Below the pieces are notes generated by a model. It was not told the DNA's origin. It saw only the letters and a program-made list of their open reading frames with translations, and made no database searches. Below, in pieces: positions 29,295 through 40,212 of a DNA stretch of 64,000 bases. Every line of letters starts with the position of its first letter. The first letter of the stretch is position 1. Source of the DNA: Vibrio sp. FE10. Its GTDB lineage: Bacteria; Pseudomonadota; Gammaproteobacteria; Enterobacterales; Vibrionaceae. The position numbers and the translations under genes were made by a program. The stretch is taken from positions 868,001-932,000 of the forward strand of contig NZ_AP028068.1 of assembly GCF_030297155.1 (NCBI RefSeq), given 5' to 3'.

Positions 29295-30209
29295 GTGAGT
29301 GATGTTGAAAAGTTAGACCTGAATTTACTGAGCGTGTTCTTGGAAGTGTATCGATTAAAGTCGATTACCTTAGCCTCGGAATCCCTTGGTATGACTCAGC
29401 CCGGAGTGAGCGGCGCATTAAAGCGACTGCAATCTCAACTTGATACGGATCTCTTTATTCGCGAAGGGCGAGGGATCATTCCGACCAATGCGGCGGTGCA
29501 ATTGGCAAACCGAGTAGAGCCCGCCTTAGAGGGGATAACCAGCGCAGTCAGCACGCTAAAGCAGTTCGATAATCAGCAACATCATGTGTTTCGAATTCTG
29601 GTCAATGAGATCGGTTTAACCAAGCTTCAGCCTCTTGTTGAGCAGGATGATACGCTGGGTAATATCTCCATCGAATTTAATATGGTGCCGAATAATGAAG
29701 AGGAGTTGTTGCAGAGCTTGAGCATGCAGCAGGCGGATTTAGCCATTGATATTCACTACCCACAAGTGAATGGCTACATGAAGCAGCCTGTGATTGAAGA
29801 TGAACTGGTTCTGATAGCAAGAAAAGGACATCCCAGAATCAATGGTTCGGTGACCGAAGAGCAATATTACAACGAAAAACACATCACTTTCCGTATGCGC
29901 CGTACTCGCTTGTATACGGCAGATTACTTCACTAAATCTCCAATTAAGCAAAGAAAGGTCAGTGCAGAGTGTGACTCGTTGATGACTATGTGTGTGTTGG
30001 TGTCAGGCTCGGAATGTGTAGGCAGTACATCACGTGATTTTGCCAATCAATTTGCTGAAGCCTTTCAACTTCAAGTGCTCGATCAGCCGTTCGAAATTCT
30101 TCCAATGCAGCAATACATGATTTGGCATAAACGAACCGATGTGAACTCGGCTCATCAATGGTTGCGAAACAAGATTCAGCACTATATGAACAAGTCTGAA
30201 ATCAGTTAA
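29295..30209 (+). CDS. LysR-family regulator, probable activator of the alkyl sulfatase gene
   Basis: The GTG at 29295 lies five bases after GGAGAG and gives 304 residues; upstream in-frame codons lack a ribosome site. The helix-turn-helix is at about 5-65 (SITLASESLGMTQPGVSGALKRL), followed by a NodD/SyrM-like substrate domain. Its start is 189 bases from the divergent alkyl sulfatase start. In Pseudomonas a LysR protein next to sdsA activates it; the same role here is inference from position. Confidence 0.88.
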   Translation: MSDVEKLDLNLLSVFLEVYRLKSITLASESLGMTQPGVSGALKRLQSQLDTDLFIREGRGIIPTNAAVQLANRVEPALEGITSAVSTLKQFDNQQHHVFRILVNEIGLTKLQPLVEQDDTLGNISIEFNMVPNNEEELLQSLSMQQADLAIDIHYPQVNGYMKQPVIEDELVLIARKGHPRINGSVTEEQYYNEKHITFRMRRTRLYTADYFTKSPIKQRKVSAECDSLMTMCVLVSGSECVGSTSRDFANQFAEAFQLQVLDQPFEILPMQQYMIWHKRTDVNSAHQWLRNKIQHYMNKSEIS

Positions 30210-30228
30210 ATTCCAAGAAAATACAGTT

Positions 30229-30263
30229 AAAAACGGCCTCAAAAATGAGGCCGTTTCTGTATC
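30229..30263 (+). terminator. Rho-independent hairpin between LysR and EamA genes
   Basis: AAACGGCCTC-AAAAAT-GAGGCCGTTT is a perfect 10-bp stem, 20 bases after the LysR stop. The right flank TTTCTGT gives a short T run, and the A-rich left flank could serve the convergent EamA gene. Confidence 0.7.
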
Positions 30264-30310
30264 TGATTGTTCCACTTTTCTTTATGCGTGAAGCGAAACT
30301 TAGTCTGAGT

Positions 30311-31207
30311 TTAGCTCGCCTTTTCTTGACGCTTTTGACGGGCATTTTTGAGCATCTTAGCCGGAGATAATCCCGTGACTAACATGGTACCTGTGATAAC
30401 CAAAATAGAGCCGACCACGGTGTTAATACCAATCGCTTCATCTAAGAACAAGTTACCCCAAAGAATACCAAATACCGGAATTAAGAAGGTCACTGATAGG
30501 GCTGAAGGCGCACCAAGCTCATTAATGAGATTGAAATAAAGTAGGTATGCCAAACCGGTACAAACCGCGCCGAGTAAGATGACCGATGTGGTGATCGTGA
30601 GATCGGGTGCTTCTCTCATCGGAATGAAGAACACAAATGGCAATACGATTAATACTGCGGCCCACATGCTGCCGTGGGCATTATTGAACGCTTCAACCTT
30701 CGGTGCTGTCTTGGTGTAGTTAGAGGCGATACCGTAGCTAAATGCAGCCAAAACCGCGGCAAAAATAGGAACAACCGCTTCTTGGCCTATGTTCATGGCA
30801 TCCCAACCGACCAACACACCGACGCCAGTGACACCAATACCTAATCCGAGCAGCACCTTCTTTTCAAGCGCAGTTTTTGTCCATATCGCCCCGATGATCG
30901 CTGCCCATATTGGCGCTGTAGAGTTAAGAATGGCAAGGGTCGACGCATTAAGTGTTTGAGCCGCATAAGCGAAAAACAGAAAAGGAAGCGCGGTGTTAAA
31001 CAAGCCAAGAATGAAAAAGTGTTTCGCATGAGCATTAAAAGAGAGCTTCCTTTTCAGATAAAAAGAAACCAAGAGTAGGGTGATTGCCGCGCACAAAACT
31101 CGCGCTTCAATTAGGACTGCTGGGCCTAAAGGATTAGCCGCAATTCTCATGAAAAGGAACGAGCCTCCCCATATGGCAGCTAGCGTTATCAGTTTTAAAA
31201 AGCTCAC
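30311..31207 (-). CDS. EamA/DMT-family transporter
   Basis: Taking the GTG at 31207 the protein has 298 residues with ten membrane segments; a TTG at 31249 would add a polar 14-residue leader and is less likely. It has two EamA repeats (LAAIWGGSFLFMRIAANPLGP in the first, NLFLDEAIGINTVVGSILVITG in the second). It is an inner-membrane exporter or importer of metabolites with unknown specificity. It is unrelated in detail to the EamA genes at 19.6 and 32.5 kb. No regulator is adjacent. Confidence 0.83.
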   Translation of the reverse strand: MSFLKLITLAAIWGGSFLFMRIAANPLGPAVLIEARVLCAAITLLLVSFYLKRKLSFNAHAKHFFILGLFNTALPFLFFAYAAQTLNASTLAILNSTAPIWAAIIGAIWTKTALEKKVLLGLGIGVTGVGVLVGWDAMNIGQEAVVPIFAAVLAAFSYGIASNYTKTAPKVEAFNNAHGSMWAAVLIVLPFVFFIPMREAPDLTITTSVILLGAVCTGLAYLLYFNLINELGAPSALSVTFLIPVFGILWGNLFLDEAIGINTVVGSILVITGTMLVTGLSPAKMLKNARQKRQEKAS

Positions 31208-31416
31208 AGTTTTAATCTCGGATTGTGTAAAACACCGACTATGGATCAAAGCTATGTATTACACAAACTTAGATGTTAATACTGTGCAGCTAATTGTTGT
31301 TATTTTGATAACTGAACTGACCATTAAATAGGAACATCTTTGATGAATTCTGTTCTGTTTATCCTTCCTAGTTTGGCGAGTAATCTAGTGTCATACGTAA
31401 ACATTAGGTGATAAAA

Positions 31417-31806
31417 ATGAAGATTGAACATATCGCGATTTGGACCAAACAACTCGAAGTACTTAAACGCTTTTATGAAGATTACTTTGGTGCGACGTCT
31501 AACCAGAAATATCACAACCCAACCAAAGGCTTCTCGTCTTACTTCTTATCTTTTGATAGCGGTAGCCGTTTAGAGATCATGGAAATGGACTCGGTTCCTG
31601 AATCGAAAGATGACATCTATGATCAATTCACCGGCTTCATTCATATGGCTATTTCGCTAGGGTCGGAGCAGGCCGTCGATGAACTTACAAGTCGTTTAGT
31701 TGAAGAGGGATATGAGCGCTTAGATGGCCCAAGAAGAACCGGTGATGGCTATTATGAGAGCTGTGTACTCGATCCTGATGGTAATCGATTGGAACTTACC
31801 GTTTAA
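31417..31806 (+). CDS. VOC (glyoxalase/bleomycin-resistance) family protein
   Basis: The ATG at 31417 lies six bases after AGGTG and gives 129 residues. It is one vicinal-oxygen-chelate module pair. EHIAIWTKQLEVLKRFYEDYFG begins the first beta-alpha-beta-beta-beta unit, and DGYYESCVLDPDGNRLELTV ends the second, with the metal-ligand Glu in LEL. Members are small metal-dependent lyases, dioxygenases or antibiotic-binding proteins. The substrate is unknown. It precedes a lipoprotein gene by about 50 bases. Confidence 0.85.
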   Translation: MKIEHIAIWTKQLEVLKRFYEDYFGATSNQKYHNPTKGFSSYFLSFDSGSRLEIMEMDSVPESKDDIYDQFTGFIHMAISLGSEQAVDELTSRLVEEGYERLDGPRRTGDGYYESCVLDPDGNRLELTV

Positions 31807-31857
31807 TGTAGAGACTTAATGGAGTTACTTATCTACTAACGGAACTGAGGTATGACA

Positions 31858-32385
31858 ATGATGAAGCGAGCTGTGACTTTTATTTTTAGTCTTGGGCTTA
31901 TGGGCTGTGCTACCTCAGAACCGGTTTATGAACCACAGACTGATTCAAAGCCAGACCAACCATCACAGCCAATAGGCTATCTTGGTTTCAAAGCTCATCA
32001 AGAGTGGGCCATTAAGTTTAATGACTGCACCGTTTATGATTTAACTGGCGCACAGCCTTACCAATGGCTTGACCGCACTTCAGAGTCTGTCAGCTGTTAT
32101 ACGTTTAAACCGACTGATGTTATCGAGCCTCTGCTGGTTTATGCCGATGCTGATTTCAACAGCGATAAACTCACTCCGATTAATCGCTTTCAAGAGCTGC
32201 AGGTATCAGAGTCAGGCTGGGGCAGCTTTCCTATCGTCTACGAGACAAACGGCACCAACTGGTTGAAAGTCAAAGAGGGTTGGATTCACCTCACTCTCGC
32301 CGATCAGACGCTCGTTCAGTACTACCCTGGAACTCAAGACCAAGCAGCTAAATCACAACATGATCAGTATTTCGAGCAGCATTAA
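31858..32385 (+). CDS. Hypothetical lipoprotein
   Basis: The ATG at 31858 is seven bases after GAGG (two more ATG codons lie at 31852 and 31861) and gives 175 residues. A lipoprotein signal peptide ends in the lipobox LMGC with the lipidated Cys at position 17. A Pro/Asp/Ser-rich linker (about 20-40) leads to a globular domain. Its late block (WLKVKEGWIHLTL) resembles the end of an SH3-like fold, and two cysteines (NDCTVYD and VSCYTF) may form a disulfide. I do not recognise the family. The residue after Cys is Ala, so outer-membrane sorting is likely. Confidence 0.7.
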   Translation: MMKRAVTFIFSLGLMGCATSEPVYEPQTDSKPDQPSQPIGYLGFKAHQEWAIKFNDCTVYDLTGAQPYQWLDRTSESVSCYTFKPTDVIEPLLVYADADFNSDKLTPINRFQELQVSESGWGSFPIVYETNGTNWLKVKEGWIHLTLADQTLVQYYPGTQDQAAKSQHDQYFEQH

Positions 32386-32451
32386 GAATAAGCTTTAGTT
32401 CAGGGAAAACAATACCCCTATCAAATGTGTAGGGGCAAATTGAATCATGAA

Positions 32452-33366
32452 CTACTGGCCTTTCTTAAGCTTGATTACAAAAGGCATAACAGCACTGAAA
32501 ACGATCACCGCTGCGCCAATCAAAGCTAAGTTGTTTGGTAACTCCGTGAACAGCAGATACCCAAGAATCATTGAGTAGATCATCTGTGAGTATTCGACAT
32601 TCGATACCACGTTCGCTTCTCCCCATTTGTAGGCAGTGACGCCAAACCATTGTCCGATTGAAGAGATCACGCCGACCAAAACCAATAAAGCGAGTTCAGA
32701 CCACGTCGGCCACTGCCATTCGATAATCGCTGGAATCAAAGCGACGGCTCCAACAAAGATCGCTTGATAAGCCAGCACCACAACCTTAGATTCGATATTC
32801 GCCATTTTTCTTACGCAGATAACGGCAATTGCTGCGCCTAACGCAGCCACTAAGCCCGTTCCAACATAGAACAGAGACTCGCTATCTAGAGTGGGCTGAA
32901 CAACCAACATCACCCCAGTAAACCCTACCAATATGGTCGTCATTCGTGCCCAACCTACATTTTCTTGCAGGAACAGGCGGGAAATGATCGCCACAAATAA
33001 TACCTTCATAAACCCTAACGCCGTTGCATCGGCAAACGGAATGTTACTCACGGTTAAAAAGCTAAAGTAAAGCGCGATGAATGCCCCAGTGACGCGCCAT
33101 ACATGCATCGACACCATCTTAGGATTGAGCATCGCATCCATGTTACTGACGATAGAAGGCATCAGTAGGGTGACAAAAACCAACTGTCGAAATAGCAATA
33201 TCTGAAAAATATCGATGGTTTGGCTGAGCTCTCGCACAATAACGCCGACTAAAATAAACAGGGCGTTTGAGATTAAAGCGAGTGCAATTCCTTTTGCGGG
33301 ATCGGATAGTTCATAAAAAAAAGAAAGTAGCGGCTGAGGGGTGGCAAAGGAACGGTTGATAGACAT
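32452..33366 (-). CDS. EamA/DMT-family transporter
   Basis: The ATG at 33366, after AGGTGTGTT, gives 304 residues; a longer reading from 33429 has no ribosome site. Ten membrane segments form two EamA repeats (GFMKVLFVAIISRLFLQENVGW, then YSMILGYLLFTELPNNLALIGA). It belongs to the group that includes S-adenosylmethionine and amino-acid-derivative carriers, but specificity cannot be assigned. It is separated by 100 bases from the broken gene upstream. Confidence 0.85.
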   Translation of the reverse strand: MSINRSFATPQPLLSFFYELSDPAKGIALALISNALFILVGVIVRELSQTIDIFQILLFRQLVFVTLLMPSIVSNMDAMLNPKMVSMHVWRVTGAFIALYFSFLTVSNIPFADATALGFMKVLFVAIISRLFLQENVGWARMTTILVGFTGVMLVVQPTLDSESLFYVGTGLVAALGAAIAVICVRKMANIESKVVVLAYQAIFVGAVALIPAIIEWQWPTWSELALLVLVGVISSIGQWFGVTAYKWGEANVVSNVEYSQMIYSMILGYLLFTELPNNLALIGAAVIVFSAVMPFVIKLKKGQ

Positions 33367-33466
33367 AACACACCTAATTGTTGACTGAGTGCGAAGTCTA
33401 AAGCCTACACTGGTAGACGGGTCAAACATGACTTTTGGAATATTTTGATAAGCGGTTTGTGCGGCG

Positions 33467-34858
33467 CTATCTTGAGTTTGAGTTTGAGTTTGAAGCGTTA
33501 AGTGTTGAGACTATTTTTAGAATTGATTCGAATTCAAACTCGGCGAAACATTGGCGTCTATCTTGGCTGTAGGTGAAGTTGTATAAATAACTGAATATGG
33601 CGCGCCAATGCTGCGACATTTGGTATGAGATGGTCTTTTGATATTGGGTAGGTAACCATTGAGCTAGCTGGTTTAAGTAGTCTTGGTGCCATTCAGTGCC
33701 GTTGAATTCAAGGTTGGGCTCTTTGTTTTCAGTGAGAGGGCATAGAGTGACATCCCAATAGCCACTTGGGTATTGCTTGGTTTGAGTCGACCAGTTTTCT
33801 CCCCACCAACCAATACTCTTTTGCTCAATATCAGTCGCGGCATTCTTTGCCGAGGGTTTTGTGTATAGGTAATAAAGATTGAAGCGACCAGCCACTATCT
33901 GTTGGGTAAGGTTGGTGATGGCGCCACCGCGAATGAAACTCTCGTGTTCTAGAAAGAAGTCGAATTGGTGAAGTTCAGGCAATATTTTAGACAAACTTAT
34001 CCAATGGGCGTGGGCAGCATAGACGGGACGAAGCACGCTTCCTTCATTGGACTGACACTCTATTTGATAGGCGTAACCTAATTCATCAAATTTGCTCCGA
34101 GCGAAGATTTTGTCGTAAGTCGCCTGAACGGTTGTTAAAGGTGAATTTGATGATTCATCAGTTGCTTCGATGGAGTCCAAGTAATAAAGCCCTGCGGGAC
34201 TTTTCTGTGTGCCATGTTGGTAAAAGTTGTCAGTGTCTAAAACATGGAAACCATACTGGCTCTAGGTGGTCGATAGGTTCCAGCATTTCAGGGTATTTCC
34301 TTTTCCTGAGCGTGATAAAAATGTGAAGCTTGAAGTATGCAGAGACACGCGGCTTTCGGTTTCGCTGAGATATTTTTGAATCAGCAGTTGATTGAGCTGT
34401 TGCAGCAACTGAGCCAACTGTTTTAGGCGCGTATAGAAAAGCTTGCTATTGAGTTGAGATAACCGTTGAAGATCTTTAGGTAAAACGCCAGAAGTCAGCA
34501 GGGTTAACAAAGGTTGTAGTGTGCTACTGGTCTTGTGTGGATTGAGTAGGCTGAATACCGTTGAGCATTGGTTGCATTTAACTCGGGGAGTGCCGATCCT
34601 TGTGCTCCCATAGGCGCTGGTTTCGGTGTGTTTTAAGCAAGTAGGACATTCAATATCAGCTAAGCGGAGTTGATTGGTTTCGATTTGCTTCGCTAAAGCG
34701 AGGATCGGCTCGTTTTCCAGTATCGGAGTAAATGCCCCACACAAGGGGCATTTATAAGATGCGAAGCCTAATTGAGAGCTGCGCTGATAAAGGCTTAGAT
34801 CGGGATTAGCTAGGTTAAAACAATTGTATGTTTTACAGCAATTGAACTGAGTTCTCAT
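33467..34858 (-). pseudogene. Zinc-ribbon protein gene interrupted by an in-frame TAG
   Basis: From ATG 34858 the frame encodes an N-terminal half rich in CxxC pairs (YKCPLCGAF, IECPTCLKH, VKCNQCSTVF), typical of zinc ribbons. It stops at TAG 34262-34264 after WNLSTT. The same frame reopens at once (SQYGFHVLDTDNFYQHG) and runs to 33467 with no further stop. Read through, the product is about 463 residues. It resembles a conserved Vibrio family of uncharacterised cytoplasmic proteins whose zinc region recalls IS1-type InsA. The second half has no good start of its own before 34180 (a TTG). It ends in an Asn-Ser repeat (NSNSNS). The original codon may have been CAG. Confidence 0.72.
33472..33495. 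repeat. Hexanucleotide repeat at the 3' end of the broken zinc-ribbon gene
   Basis: TTGAGT is repeated three times and followed by TTGAAG. On the coding strand it produces the terminal Asn-Ser repeat. Changes by whole units would stay in frame. Confidence 0.8.
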
Positions 34859-34919
34859 GAGCGTTGTACCTGCTAATCCCTGATACATATTTTATGACGT
34901 TGGTTGTTGGGTATCTCTG

Positions 34920-36482
34920 TTACTGACGACTTACATCGACTTGACGACCAAGTTCAGGAACTGTGATGTTTTTGCGTTCTTGGAAACCTTCAATCAGTAC
35001 TTGCATGACCGGATCTCCGTTCGATAGTGTTTCGCCTTTATTAAATACAGTGTAACCATCGCCACCGCTTGCCGCGTATGAATATGTCGCAACTTTGTAC
35101 TTCTGATTCTCGGATACGGGCTTGCCGTTGATACTCAAGCTAATCAAACGCTCACCTTCTGGTTGTGTACTGTCGTAAGTGGCTTTAATTCCTGAGAATT
35201 GCGCCAGACCGTAAGGTAATGTGTAGCTGTATTCAAGCAGCTCTTGAACGTTGTCACCCGTTAGTTCAACCACAGTTAGTGTGTCAGTAAACGGGAAAAG
35301 ATTCATTACATTTTCACGAGTGACGGCACCTGGATTTAGGTCAACACGAAGGCTGCCTGAGCTGATCATTGCGATGTCTGCTTGGCCTGCATCTTTCATC
35401 AAATCAGCCACAAGGTTACCAATATTCGACTCTCGATAGTAACGGCGTGATGCGGCTTTATCTAGGGTCGAAAGCTGATCTGCTAATGTTGGGTGAGCAT
35501 CGCGAATTTTCTGAATCAATGCGTAAGTCGCTTCGTCACGCTCTAGCTTAGCAGATTCAACTGGAATCAATTTTCCGCCTAAGAATTTCACATCATGCTT
35601 TTCGGTATCGACAGTAAATTTGGTGTAGCCAAGGTGCATGCCTTGACCAAAGGTTAAGCCAATAACGGTGCCTGTTTTTGGATGAACGACTGGTTCAATT
35701 AAACCATTGTCAGAGTGACCCCCGAAGATCACATCAACGCCTTTGAGTTTTCCGGCCATTTCGTAGTCTTCATCGAATCCGCGCTGAACTTCTGCGTCGG
35801 CTTCTTTGTCTGTTTGCATTGGTGCCGTCTTGTTCTGGTGCGTTAGTACCACGATCATATCGACATCATCACGGATCTTATCAGCCCATTTTTGAGCGAT
35901 TTCCGTAGGATCTTTGACGGTTAGCCCTTTACGGTTTCCTTTCCACATTGTGTTGTAGAACGCATCAATTCCCATGACACCAATCACGCCGATTTTAACG
36001 CCATCACGCTCAAGGATTGTGTAAGGTTGAGCAAACATCGAATCAGAAGCTTCATGGAAGATGTTCGCATTGAGCACAGGGAAACGAGCACGAGGCATGG
36101 TTTCTACCAGTGATTCCCAACCGTATTCGAATTCATGATTACCCAGTGTGATTACGTCATAACCCATTGAGTTATATAGGTCGAAAGGCAGCTTACCTTT
36201 CGACTTTTTCGAGAGTGCGCCCGTATAAATATCACCAGCGTCTAATAGGAAACTGGTTCCTTCCTCAGCTTGAACGTTTTTGATCAACGTCGCCAAGTAA
36301 GGGATGCCGCCAATCAGCTCAATGTCATCATTCCAGAACGCATCGACGGGTTCGTAAACACTTTCAATATCGTTGGTATGAAGCAGGGTGATTTCTTTTA
36401 TTTCGGCTAGGGCTGGCATTGAAGCCACTGTCGTTAATACCGAGACAGCAAAGCATAAAGGTTTCATTTTAAGGTTTTTCAT
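34920..36482 (-). CDS. Periplasmic 5'-nucleotidase / metallophosphatase (UshA-like)
   Basis: The 520-residue protein has a signal peptide (1-26, cleaving after PALA). The metallophosphoesterase domain includes LLHTNDIE, LLDAGDIYTG, LGNHEFEYG and FGGHSDNG, which supply the two-metal site. The C-terminal 5_nucleotid_C substrate domain runs from about 340 (SNIGNLVADLMKDAG, NLFPFTDTLTVVELTG, ASGGDGYTVF). It would dephosphorylate extracellular nucleotides so that nucleosides can be taken up, feeding salvage enzymes such as the adenosine deaminase in this window. Vibrio homologues are often lipoproteins; this one has no lipobox. It is divergent from the AscG-type GH1 gene. Confidence 0.9.
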   Translation of the reverse strand: MKNLKMKPLCFAVSVLTTVASMPALAEIKEITLLHTNDIESVYEPVDAFWNDDIELIGGIPYLATLIKNVQAEEGTSFLLDAGDIYTGALSKKSKGKLPFDLYNSMGYDVITLGNHEFEYGWESLVETMPRARFPVLNANIFHEASDSMFAQPYTILERDGVKIGVIGVMGIDAFYNTMWKGNRKGLTVKDPTEIAQKWADKIRDDVDMIVVLTHQNKTAPMQTDKEADAEVQRGFDEDYEMAGKLKGVDVIFGGHSDNGLIEPVVHPKTGTVIGLTFGQGMHLGYTKFTVDTEKHDVKFLGGKLIPVESAKLERDEATYALIQKIRDAHPTLADQLSTLDKAASRRYYRESNIGNLVADLMKDAGQADIAMISSGSLRVDLNPGAVTRENVMNLFPFTDTLTVVELTGDNVQELLEYSYTLPYGLAQFSGIKATYDSTQPEGERLISLSINGKPVSENQKYKVATYSYAASGGDGYTVFNKGETLSNGDPVMQVLIEGFQERKNITVPELGRQVDVSRQ

Positions 36483-38238
<1,756 letters not shown>

Positions 38239-38290
38239 AATGCATTTCCCAGCGCAGTTATGTGAACTGTGAGCTGTCATTTTGCAATGA

Positions 38291-38319
38291 ATTAGTCGGC
38301 TTATGTCGGCTAATTTTTT
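38291..38319 (+). terminator. Terminator between the GH1 and LacI-regulator genes
   Basis: ATTAGTCGGC-TTAT-GTCGGCTAAT pairs over ten bases with two G-U wobbles and is followed by TTTTTT. It lies 53 bases after the GH1 stop and 19 before the regulator start, so it may act as a partial stop between the two genes. Confidence 0.7.
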
Positions 38320-38337
38320 ATAAAGGAAAAGAAGCGA

Positions 38338-39336
38338 ATGGTAACCATGCTTGATGTCGCTAACCGCGCAGGCGTATCTAAATCGACGGTTTCTCGTGTC
38401 TTAAATGGCAAGAATATCGTGCGCCCAGATGTGGTGAAAAAGGTATTTGATGCGATTCAAGAAACGGGTTATCGACCAAACCTGTTAGCTCAGCAATTGG
38501 CGACCAAGAAGACCAACTTCATCGGCTTTGTAATCACCAATGAGTTGTTCAACGGCCCGTATTTCTCTTCTTTGATGTATCACGCGGCGTCTTATAGTGA
38601 AAAGTCGAATCACCAACTGGTGATCACCGATGGTAAACACAGTGCTGAAGACGAAAGAAAGGCGATCAATTTCCTGCTTGATATGAAGTGTGCTGGCATC
38701 ATCATCTATCCGCAATGTTTAACGGAAAGCGAGATCGCGCAGATCATCGAAAGCACTGATACACCGATTTTAGTGCTCAACCGCGAAATGCCATCGAAGC
38801 CCGATCATGCAATCACCACCGACCATTATCAAAGTGCTTGTTTGATGGTTGAACATATCATTGAGCAAGGCCACACAGACATTGCAGTGATTCGTGGTAA
38901 AGCAGGCTCATCGACCGATGAACAGCGTTATCAAGCCTATCAAGATGTATTAACCAAGCACGATATTGCATTAGATGAATCTAAAGTCGTTCAAGGCGAT
39001 TGGACAATGGAGAGTGGTTATTACTCGGCTCAATCTTTAGTAAAAAGCAAAATAACATTCACCGCTATTTTGTCTGAAAACGATGACATGGCGATTGGCG
39101 CGATTAAGGCTTTAACTGAACTTGGTTACTCACTACCTAAAGACGTTTCTATCGTCGGTTTTGATAACAGTAAAGTGGGTGCGTTTTTAACGCCAAGTCT
39201 TTCCTCTGTGAGTGTGCCACTAGAGCAAATGACGCAAAAGGCGATTCTACAAATTGTCGGTGAAACTGAGCAAGCACAAGCCTTGAGTACGACAGGAAGT
39301 TTGGTGATTCGCGACTCGGTTGCCCTGCGTGTCTAG
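38338..39336 (+). CDS. LacI-family regulator, AscG-like
   Basis: The 332-residue protein begins with the LacI helix-turn-helix (TMLDVANRAGVSKSTVSRVL, residues 3-22). It continues with an effector domain very like E. coli AscG. The block ITDGKHSAEDERKAINFLLD (95-114) matches AscG closely by memory. AscG represses beta-glucoside genes at TGAAACCGGTTTCA, exactly the palindromes found at 36689-36738. It follows the GH1 gene after a hairpin and may be partly co-transcribed. It stops with TAG. Confidence 0.88.
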   Translation: MVTMLDVANRAGVSKSTVSRVLNGKNIVRPDVVKKVFDAIQETGYRPNLLAQQLATKKTNFIGFVITNELFNGPYFSSLMYHAASYSEKSNHQLVITDGKHSAEDERKAINFLLDMKCAGIIIYPQCLTESEIAQIIESTDTPILVLNREMPSKPDHAITTDHYQSACLMVEHIIEQGHTDIAVIRGKAGSSTDEQRYQAYQDVLTKHDIALDESKVVQGDWTMESGYYSAQSLVKSKITFTAILSENDDMAIGAIKALTELGYSLPKDVSIVGFDNSKVGAFLTPSLSSVSVPLEQMTQKAILQIVGETEQAQALSTTGSLVIRDSVALRV

Positions 39337-39515
39337 GCTCAATTAACTGTGAGTGAGTTTCATATTGAGCCTACAAAAAGTGATGGGCTACGCATCTCTG
39401 AAATCATGCTCAAACCTTGCTTACTCCGCTTTATTAGATATGCGATATTGCGTTCTTTGGTCGTTGAATTGACCATTTGTATTAGGTAAGTAATCTGAAA
39501 GAATAGGTAAGTAAC

Positions 39516-40076
39516 GTGAGAACAGAAAAACAAAAAATGTTAGCCGGAGAGCCTTATCAGGCTTGGGATAAAGAGCTTTATTCAGCGCGAATTGAGTGTA
39601 AAAAAACGCTGCAAAAACTCAACAACAGCATTCCAGATACACCTGAATGGGAAGCGGCCACGCAAGAGCTGATTCCTGGCTGTGACAATGCGCATTTAGA
39701 GCCCCCATTCCGTTGTGACTACGGCTCAAACATTAAATTGGGTAAGAACTTTTACGCCAACTTTAACTGCGTGATTTTGGATGTGGCTGAAGTGACCATT
39801 GGTGACAATGTGTTGCTCGGACCAAATGTACAGATTCTAACGGCAGGTCACCCACTCGATGTGAAAGGACGTGTTGAAGAAGGCGTTGAGTTTGGCACAC
39901 CGATTAACGTTGGTGACAATGTTTGGTTGGGTGGCGGTGTGATTCTCTGCCCTGGCGTAACCATAGGCGAAAACAGCGTGATTGGCGCTGGAAGTGTTGT
40001 GACCAAAGACATCCCAGCCAATGTGGTTGCCGTAGGTAACCCATGTAAAGTGTTGAAAGCGATCGATAACGCTTAA
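39516..40076 (+). CDS. Sugar O-acetyltransferase (maltose/galactoside type)
   Basis: The 186-residue protein starts at a GTG about eight bases after AGG. The Mac domain (EKQKMLAGEPYQAWDKEL) comes first. The hexapeptide left-handed beta-helix follows, containing the catalytic His in ILTAGHPLD and the acetyl-CoA loop GDNVWLGGGVILCPGVTIG. It is full length for Maa/LacA. It would acetylate non-metabolised sugars, a detoxification role proposed for LacA, which fits its place beside a glucosidase and its repressor. A partial paralogue starts the window at 1-262. Confidence 0.9.
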   Translation: MRTEKQKMLAGEPYQAWDKELYSARIECKKTLQKLNNSIPDTPEWEAATQELIPGCDNAHLEPPFRCDYGSNIKLGKNFYANFNCVILDVAEVTIGDNVLLGPNVQILTAGHPLDVKGRVEEGVEFGTPINVGDNVWLGGGVILCPGVTIGENSVIGAGSVVTKDIPANVVAVGNPCKVLKAIDNA

Positions 40077-40090
40077 GTCTACCTTTCGTG

Positions 40091-40150
40091 ATAGGCCTAT
40101 TTCGTATCCAATAGGCCTAATTTCTAATCTCTAATCTCTAATCTCAAATC
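40091..40150. repeat. Direct repeats ATAGGCCTA and TCTAATC downstream of the acetyltransferase gene
   Basis: ATAGGCCTA occurs at 40091-40099 and 40111-40119. Each copy contains the palindrome TAGGCCTA, so the pair can form a hairpin. TCTAATC then occurs three times head to tail (40123-40143), followed by TCAAATC. The block may act as a weak terminator; otherwise it looks like slippage-prone spacer. Confidence 0.6.
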
Positions 40151-40212
40151 TCTATCCCAAGTCCCAAAAGCCCCAAGCCCCGCTATCTGTATTTTTTATC
40201 ACAATTTGAAAG

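Noticed and set aside
34180..34260. Separate gene for the second half of the broken zinc-ribbon protein
   Set aside because: The only upstream start is a TTG with no ribosome site, and protein-like sequence continues upstream to the TAG, showing one interrupted gene.
24846..34264. Possible reassignment of TAG to an amino acid, because two genes contain in-frame TAG
   Set aside because: At least nine genes here end in TAG at family-typical lengths (for example at 6152, 12890, 19164, 21235, 38238, 39336, 60669 and 61848). Nonsense mutation or sequencing error is simpler.
33467..34858. Insertion-sequence transposase, because of InsA-like zinc ribbons
   Set aside because: No terminal inverted repeats, target duplication or DDE domain was seen. 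The second half does not look like a transposase.
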